From Gordoniibacillus chartarius (lineage in GTDB: Bacteria; Bacillota; Bacilli; Paenibacillales; NBRC-103111), in NCBI RefSeq assembly GCF_042432825.1, contig NZ_JBHLWN010000077.1, positions 325,300 through 389,299 on the forward strand: DNA of 64,000 nucleotides, in the 5' to 3' direction. The notes under the pieces are model-generated. The model did no database searches, had not been told where the DNA came from, and saw nothing but the letters and a program-made list of their open reading frames with translations. The position numbers were made by a program, and so were the translations under genes. Each line of letters begins with the position of its first letter. The stretch's first letter is position 1. Of the stretch, positions 1 through 9,000 are shown piece after piece.

Positions 1-3000
1 AACAGCGGGGCTGTCAGCCACAGCATCGTGATGCCGAACCGCTCGATCGATTGCTGCAGCTGCAGCGCGTCCAAAATGACGTGCTCCGGCACCAAATACA
101 GCCGCAGCCCGTTCAGCAGCGCTCCCCATATCTCGAAAGTCGAAGCATCGAATACGAGCGCTCCGGTTTGCAAAATGCGGTCCTGATCCGTAAATGTCAC
201 ATAGTCGGTTTGCTTAACGAGCCGCACGACGCCGCGCTGCTCGATCATGACCCCCTTCGGCTTGCCTGTTGTTCCTGATGTATACATGATATACGCCAGT
301 TGCTCAGGGCCGGCGACCGGATCAAGGTTATGCTCCGGTCCTTCGGCTGCGGTGCTTCCGTCGACCCACAAATAAGTACACGGCAGGTCGGCCGGCACTC
401 GTCCGCGCAGCTGCTCCTGCGCCAGCAGCACCTTCGCCCCGCAGTCTTCGAGCATGAATCGGATGCGCTCCTCCGGATAATTCGGCTCAATCGGCACATA
501 GGCGCCGCCCGCCTTGACGATCGCGAGAACGCTAACGATCATGTCCAGCGATCGGTCCGCGAGAAGCGCGACCGGCTGATCGGCCGTCACCCCTTGCTCC
601 CGCAAATGGTGCGCGATAACGTTCGCCCGCCAGTTGAGCTCCCGGTACGTAAGCTGCTCCTCGCCGAAAATGACGGCAGGCTGCTCCGGAACCCGATCCG
701 CCTGCTCTTCAAACAGCTGCGCGATCGTCCGGTCCCGCGGATATGGCGCACTCGTATCGTTGAACACGTCCAAGATGAGCCGGCGCTCCGCCTCTCCTAC
801 AAGCTCCAAACGCCCGATCTCGGTACCGGGATTGCGCTCGATCTGCTCCAGCAAATACACGATATGACCCTGCAGCCGCTGCATGTCGGCCAGCTCAAAG
901 GCGGCCCCGTTAAACTCCAGAACGAACCGCAGCTCGTCACCGGGCAGCACGATTACGTTCAAATCGTAATTCGTCTGCGTCGTCGTCGATACGTTCTCGA
1001 TCGCAAAGCTGCCGCCGCCCATCGTCTGCATCAGCTGCTCGACCGGATAGTTTTCGAATACGACGATATGGGTGATCAGGTCCTGCTTCTGTTCCGTTAT
1101 CGCCTGAATCTCGTAGAGCGGGAACGTATCGAACGCTTGGGACGACAAGGCTTGCGCCTGCAAGGAACGGGCCGCTTCCGTGAACGTCGACGCCGCACTG
1201 CAGCGCAGGCGAACCGGTATCGTATTGATGAACAGCCCGAGCATGCGCTCTACGCCCGGCAGCTCTGCCGGCCGGCCCGAGACGACGGTGCCGAACACGA
1301 CGTCCGGCTGGCTGTTGTATTTGTGCAGCAGAATGCCCCATGCGGCCTGAAGCAGCGTATGCAGCGTCACCTGGCTGCGTTTGGCCAGCTCGGTCAGGCG
1401 GCGCGAGAAGTCGGCTCCCAGTCCGAAGCTCAGCCTTTCCGGTACATATTCGCCCGGCCCGCGCCGAGCTTTCGTCGACGGAACGGCCGTAACCTGTTCA
1501 TACCCGTCCAAGCAATCCTGCCAATACTGCGACGCCGCGTCACGGTCGCGACGCTGCAGCCAGTTCACATACTCGCTGTACGGCAGCACCGGAGCGAGGC
1601 TCGGCGCCCTGCGGTCGCGACGGGCCGCATATATCTCAAACAGCTCTTCGGTGATCAGCGACAGGCACCAGCCATCCATCACAATATGATGGAAGCTCCA
1701 GATGAACCGGTAGCGGTCCTCGGCAAGCTGAACTATGGTAATCCGCATCAGCGCATCGCCGCTCAAATCGAAGCCCTGCTCCCGATCCTCCTTGACCATC
1801 CGTTCGATAGTATCGGCGAGCTCGGACTGCCGCAGCTCACGCAGATCGATATAGCGCAGGCTCGATTCGTTACGACTGCGAAGCACGACTTGAACCGGCT
1901 GCTCCAGCCAGTCTGCGATAAAATTCGTCCGCAGCACAGCATGGCGTTTCGTCAGCTCCGCCAAGCTTTCGGCGAGATCTTCCATCACGAGCGGACCGGC
2001 AAAATCAAACGTCGTCTGTTCCACGTAAGCGCCGGAACCTTCGTCCAGCATATGGTGGAACAGCATACCCTGCTGCATCGGCGTCAGCGGGTAGACGTTC
2101 TCGAGAACGCCGACCGGACGCAGACGCGCTGTCAGCTGCTCCAGCTCTTCGATGCTGACTCCATGCACGCCGATATCGCTCGGCGTCAGCTCCGGCGTCG
2201 TTACGCCCGCACAATGAGCTATGACATTTTTTAAGGCATCGTTCAGTGCTGCCGCGAACCGCTCCATCGTCTCCCTGCGGTATTGCTTGGCGCTATAGCC
2301 GATCTCCAGCATGAGCGCTCCGCCGGTGACCATGGCGTTCAAGTCGAGCTTGTAAGGACGGACCGCACGGCCGCTGACGGCTTCTCCAATCGAATGCGGC
2401 GACAGCCGCAGGCCGCTGCTCGTCAAATCTTCGTCAAATTGCCCCAAATAGTTGAAGGAAAGCTCGGGCTCGCCGGACGCTTGGATACTCCGCTCCAAAC
2501 CGGCGGCCATGTAACGGAGCACCCCGTAACCAAGCCCTTTGCCGGGAATGCCGCGCAGCTCCTCCTTCATCCGCTTGATTCGGCGAGGCAGCGTCTCCCC
2601 CGGGATCGTTCGCAGAAGCACCGGATATTGGCTCGTAAACCAGCCGACCGTGCGGCTCACATCGACATCGGCGCCAATCGATTCCCGGCCGTGGCCTTCG
2701 AGATTGATCTTGATCTGTCCCAGACCGGCCCAGTCATACAGCGCCAAGCCTAAAGCCGTCAGCAAAATGTCGTTCATCTCCGTGCCATACGCCCGATGCG
2801 CGTCCCGCAGCAGCAGCCCGGTATCCTCGGCCGTCAAGCGGACCGTAACCGTCTCGCTGTCGGACTGGACCGTCTCTTCGACAGCGGTATCGACTGGCAG
2901 CGGCTCGACAGCATTTTGCTCCACATCCTGCCAATAGGCCAATTCGGCGCGCAGCGCATCACTTGCCGCATATGCCGTAAGCTGATTCGCCCAATCTTGA

Positions 3001-6000
3001 ACGGAATGCGTCTTGAGCGGAAGCCTCAGCTCCTGGCCATGGGCAGCCTGCGCATATGCAGCGGCAAAGTCCTCGAACAGAATGCGCCACGATACGCCGT
3101 CGATCGCGAGGTGATGCACAACGAGCAGCAAATGGTCGCCGTCAGGGCAGCGGAACAAGATGCTCCTGCATAACGGTCCCGCGCTCAGGTCGATGCTCGA
3201 TTGCAGCTGGCCGGCCCGCTCCCGGATTGCTTCGGCATAAGCTGGCAGCGTCCGGTAATCGCAAACGTCGAGCGAGTACAGCGTGCCGTTCGTCGCATGA
3301 TCGCCGCCATCCCCGCTCGATCGAATCCACGCCTGCGGCCCGTCCTCGCCATGCCGCAGCACGAGGCGCAGCGCATCATGATGCTGGACGAGCTTGCGCA
3401 ACGTCCGATGAAGCGCGTCCTCGTCGAACCGTTCGGCCGTCAGCATGACGGCTTGATTGTAATGATGCGGCTCCGGCCAATTTTGCTCCAGGAACCACAG
3501 CTGAATCGGCGTCAAATCAACAGGACCCGACACTTCGCCTTGGTAGGCCGTATGGCGGACAACGGACAGCCGCGGACCGAGCCGGGCGATCGTCGGGTAA
3601 TCAAATAAATCCTTCATGTCGAGCTTGCTTCCGGCCTGCAGCAAACGGGAGCACACCTGGATCGCTTTAATCGAATCGCCGCCCAGCTCAAAGAAATGGT
3701 CGTGAATGCCGACGCGCTCCAGTCCCAGCACCGCTTGCCAAATTTCGGCCAACTGCGTCTCTCCCGGGGTGCGCGGAGGCGTATAGCCCGCCGTATCGCC
3801 GCCAACTGCGCCCGGCTCCGGCTTCGGCAGCGCGCCGCGATCGATTTTCCCGTTCGGAGTTAGAGGCATGCGCTCCAGCTGCATAAAGAACGAAGGCACC
3901 ATAAAGCCGGGCAGCTCGCGCTCCAGACTGGCCTTCAGCTCGGACATGGACAGCGGCTCATCGGCCACCATATAGGCGCACAGCCGCTTTTGCCCGCCGG
4001 CGTCCGTCTGCGCCGCAGCTACGGCCTCCCGGATCGCAGGCGACACTTGAAGCAGCTTCGCTTCGATCTCTCCGAGCTCGATGCGGAAGCCGCGCAGCTT
4101 GACCTGATGATCGATCCTGCCGAGCAGCTCGACCGTGCCGTCCGGCAGCCATCTGGCCATATCCCCGGTTCGGTACAGACGCTCGCCCGACGATAACGGA
4201 TCGGCGATGAAACGCTCGGCGGTCAGGTCCGCCCGATTCCAATACCCGCGAGCGACGCCGCAGCCGCCGATATACAGTTCGCCCGTCACGCCGACCGGCT
4301 GCAGCTGCATATGTTCATCCAACACATACATCCGGACATGCGGCAGCGGCTTGCCGATCGGCAAGCTGCGAGCGTCGACCGGATCGCTGCATTCGAAATA
4401 GCTCGAATCGATCGTCGCCTCCGTTACGCCGTAACTGTTCAAGATGCGCATGCGGCTGCCGTACCGTTCGTTCAGCGCATTGAAGTGATCGACCGGGCAA
4501 AGATCGGAGCCCAGAATGAGCAGCCGGAGCTCGCACGGATCGAGCCCGTTGTCGTGCATATAGTCCATAAGCGGAATGACGAGCGCCGGCGTCGATTCCA
4601 GCATCGTAATCCGGTGCCGGACGATCAGCTCGTACAGACGCGACGGGTCCAGCCGCGCCTCGGCCGGACAGATCACCAGCTCGCCTCCGTTCAGCAGCGC
4701 TCTGGCATAATCGCCGGAAAACACGTCGAACGAAAAGCTCGCCCATTGAAGCACCCTCACCGGCAGTTCCCGAAGCTTGTACTCCTGCGTCCATGCGTTT
4801 GCAATCGCTGCAAATTGGCGGTGTTCGACCATTACCCCCTTCGGTTTGCCGGTCGTGCCCGACGTGTAGATGACGTATGCGAGATTGCCGGCTCCCGCTG
4901 CCTCCGGCAGATCGGTCCCGTCTTTGTCGTAACACGCCTCGTCGTCAACGAGCACTACCGTACCTTGGAACGGCACCTTCGACCGCAGCTGCGTTTGCGT
5001 CAGCAGCACGCTCGCGCCGGAATCGTCCAGCAGATAGCGGATGCGCTCCTCCGGATAGCCCGGATCGATCGGTACGTAGGCGCCCCCTGCCTTTAGCACC
5101 GCCATGATGCCGACCATCATGCCGAGCGACCGCTCCGTCATGACGCCGACAGGCCCGTCGGGCACGACCCCTGCGGAGCGGAGCGTCCGCGCCAGTCGAT
5201 TCGCCCGCTCGTTCAGCTCGCCGTACGTAAGCCGATCCTCCCCATAGATGACGGCGGTTAGGTTGGGGGTGCGAGCCGCCTGCTCCTCAAACAGCCGGTG
5301 GATCGTCCCGATCGGCGGCTCCGCCGACCTTCCGCCGGCAGCGAATCCGAGCAGCATCGACTCCTCCGATGACGGCATCAGCTGGATGCCGCCTACCCGC
5401 AGCTCCGGATCGGCGGATATCTGCTGCAGCACATGGACGAGATGGCCGTACATGCGATCCATATCGGCCGCATCCATCACAGCCGCATTGTACTCCATCT
5501 GAATGCCCAGGCCCGGTCCCGGGAGGAAGGTCAAGGCGAAGTCGTAGTTCGTTTGCTCCACCAGCGCCGCACCGGTTACGGTGAGACCTGCGGCGCCGTC
5601 CCGGCTTGCCCACTGCTCCATCTGCTGCTCGACCGGATAATTTTCGAATACGACGATGTGCCGAATCAGCTCGTCCTTCTGCTTCGTCCGTGCTTGAATC
5701 TCGTATAACGGATACGTGTCATAAGCCTGCGAAGCGACGGCTTGAAGCTGCACCCGCTTCAGCAGCTGCGCTGCGGTCATCTCGTCGTCGCACTTCACGC
5801 GGACGGGAATCGTGTTGATGAACAGTCCTACCATCTGCTCGATGCCCGGGATATCCGCCGGCCGTCCGGAGACGACGCTGCCGAATACGACATCGCGGTG
5901 GCCGTTATAGCGCTGCAGCACGATCGCCCACGCGGTTTGAAGCAGCGTATGAAGCGTCACTTGGCGGCTGCGGGCCGCTTCCTGAATTCGGGCGGTGAAG

Positions 6001-9000
6001 CTTTCGCTCAGCGCGTAGGCCGTCTTCTCCGCTTGATAACGGCCGGCCGCAGCGCGCCGGGAACGGCCTGAGGGCAGCTCGGTCTGATGATCGTAGCCTT
6101 GCAGATAGCCGCTCCAGTAACGCCCCGCCTCCTCTTGATCCTGCCGCTGAAGCCACTCGACGTATTGACTGTAGCGGGGGCCGGCCCCTGCGGCAACGGA
6201 CGGAGCCCGCCCCTCTATCAGCTCAAAATACCAGGTGAAGACGTCCTTCACGATCAGCGATAAGCACCAGCCGTCCATCACGATGTGGTGGAAGCTCCAA
6301 ATCACTTTATACGCCGCTTCTCCCATCCGTACAATCGTCACCCGCATCAGCGAGTCCTGCTCGAGATGAAATCCGCGCTTCCTGTCGCGTTCGGCTACAA
6401 GCTCCACATAGCGTGCCAGCTCTTCGGCAGTCAGCCTCTCTTGCGGGGTTTCATCATGAAACTCAACCTGCTTGCTGCGATAGACGAGCTGTACCGGAAC
6501 CTCCTTCCAGCCGAGCACGATGTTCGACCGCAGCGCCTCATGCTTTTCCGCGAGCAGCTCCAAGCTGCGGCGGAACGCCGCCGAATCGAACGTTCCTTTC
6601 ACATCGAACGACATCTGCTGGAAATAAGCGCCCGAATCGGCATCCAGCATCGTGTGAAACAGCATCCCTTTCTGCATCGGCGTCAGCGGATAAATATTCT
6701 CGATTTCGCCGATCGGCATCGAAGTCCGTTCCAGCCGTTCCAGCTCTGCGATGGTCACTTCCTTCAGTACGATGTCGCTCGGCGACAGCTCCGTCCGCTC
6801 CTTCGATGCGCAGTGGGCGATCAGCTCGCTCAAATGGACGTGAACCAGCTCCGCCAGCCTGCCGATCGTCTCTTCCCGGTACTGCTTGCGGCTGTAGCCG
6901 ATGTCCAGCTTCAAGCAGCCGTCCGTCACCATCGCGTTGAGCTCCAGCGTATACGGTCTGGCGAGCTCGCCGGAGCACGCTGCACCGGTCCGATAAGGAG
7001 ACAGTCCGAAGCCGCTGCGTCGCAGCTCCTGATCGAACTGGCCCAAATAGTTGAACACGACTTCCGGAGCGTGTGCGGCTTGGGCAGCCAACTTGTCTCT
7101 GGCGAGGTAGCGCAGCATGCCGTAACCGGCCCCTTTGCCCGGCACCTCGCGCAGCCGTTCCTTCATCTTCTTGATCCGGCGCGGCACCCCGTCGCCATCC
7201 TCATAGGCGGGAAGCAGCACCGGGTATAGGCTGGTAAACCAGCCTACCGTCCGCGACAAATCGAGCTCCGAGCCGAACCGGTCCCGTCCGTGCCCTTCCA
7301 GATGTATCTTGACTTCGTCCGCTCCGCACCACGATTGCAAGGCCATTCCGAGCGCCGTCAGCAGTATATCGTTCACATCCGTGCCATAGGCGCGGTGAAC
7401 GTCGCGGAGCAGGAGCTCCGTATCCCGCTTCAACCACTGAACCGAGCGGGTTTCGCTGTCCTCCATCCGTGTCATTGCAGCGTCAAAATCTTTCGGAAGC
7501 GGCTTGACGGCATGTTCTTCAATATGCTGCCAATACGCCCTCTCCGCCTGCAGCGACTCGCCGGAGTCGGCAAGACGCTGCATGTGCAGCGCCGCTTCAC
7601 GCAGCGAATCCGTCTTCGCCGGCAGCCGAACCGGCTCGCCAGCCGCAGCCTGCGCATAGCCGGCCGCCAAATCTTCCAGCAAAATTCTCCAGGAAACCCC
7701 GTCGACGACCCAGTGATGAATCACGATCAGCAGGTGATCGCCGTCCGGACATGCGAACAGCGCCAGCTTCAGCAGCGGACCGTTATGGGCGTCCATGCTA
7801 CGCTGCAGCTCGTTCGCGGTTCGCTCGATGAACGGTCCGCATTCCGGGAGCGGGCGCTCCCGCATATCGAACGTCTCCAGACGGTAGGTTTCCCCATCGC
7901 CCGCGCCCCGGTTCCAGGCCTCCGCTTCCCGGTCATCCGTACCGCGTACAACAATCCGCAAAGCATCATGATGAATCGTCAGCTGCCGCAGAGCGGCCTC
8001 GAGCGCGTCGGGCCGGAACCGTTCCTCCCGGTGCAGCATGACAGCCTGGTTATAATGATGAATCCGGCCCTGCGCCCACTCGAGGAACCAGCGCTGAATC
8101 GGGGTTGCCGGTACCGCCCCCGTTACTTCGCCCTGATCGATGACGCGCAGCATCTCATGCACCCGCGGACTCAGCTCGGCAATCGTCGGATATTGGAACA
8201 AGTCGTTCATCTCCAGACGGTAGCCGGCTTGATGCATTTGGGAGGTCACTTGAATCGCCTTGATCGAATCTCCGCCCAGGTCGAAGAAGCTGGTGGTCAC
8301 GCCGACTCTCGGAGCTCCCAGCACATCCTGCCAAATCGCGGCCAACGCTTGCTCGACCGGCGTCCTCGCCGGCACATACTCGGCCGCTGCCGCCGCCGTA
8401 GACGCCTCCGGCGCCGGCAGCGCCTTGCGGTCGACTTTGCCGTTCGGCGTCAGCGGAAGCCGCTCCAGCTGAACGAAATAGGCCGGGATCATATAGCCCG
8501 GCAGCTGCTTCGCAAGCTCCGCTCGCAGCTCCCTACCGGAGATCGGCCTTTCGGCGGCGTAATAGGCGCACAGCTGCTTTTGCCCGTCGGTATCGTCCCT
8601 CACCGCAACCGCGGCATCCACGACGTCTGCCATCATGCGCAGCTTCGCCTCGATCTCGCCGAGCTCGATGCGGTAGCCGCGAATTTTGACCTGATCGTCG
8701 ATCCGTCCCATGTACGTCAGGCTGCCGTCCTCATTCCACTTCGCCAAATCGCCGGTCCGGTACATGCGCTTACCCGGCTCGAACGGATTCGGCACGAACC
8801 GCTCCGCCGTCAGCTCCGGACGGCCCAAATAACCGCGCGCGAGTCCGATTCCGGCAATGCATAGCTCACCGGCGACGCCGGCCGGAAGCAGCTGCATCCG
8901 GGAATTGACGATGTAAATGCGGTGATTGGCGATCGGCGTTCCGATCGATACGTCGGCCGCCCCGTCTACGCTCCAATCCCCGGAAGGCGTCCAGACCGTC

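Noticed and set aside
300..2234. Long plus-strand open frame opposite the NRPS (also 7290-8864)
   Set aside because: Antisense to clearly coding NRPS sequence with conserved C, E and A motifs. The composition is Arg/Gln/His-rich as expected for an opposite-strand reading of high-GC coding DNA.
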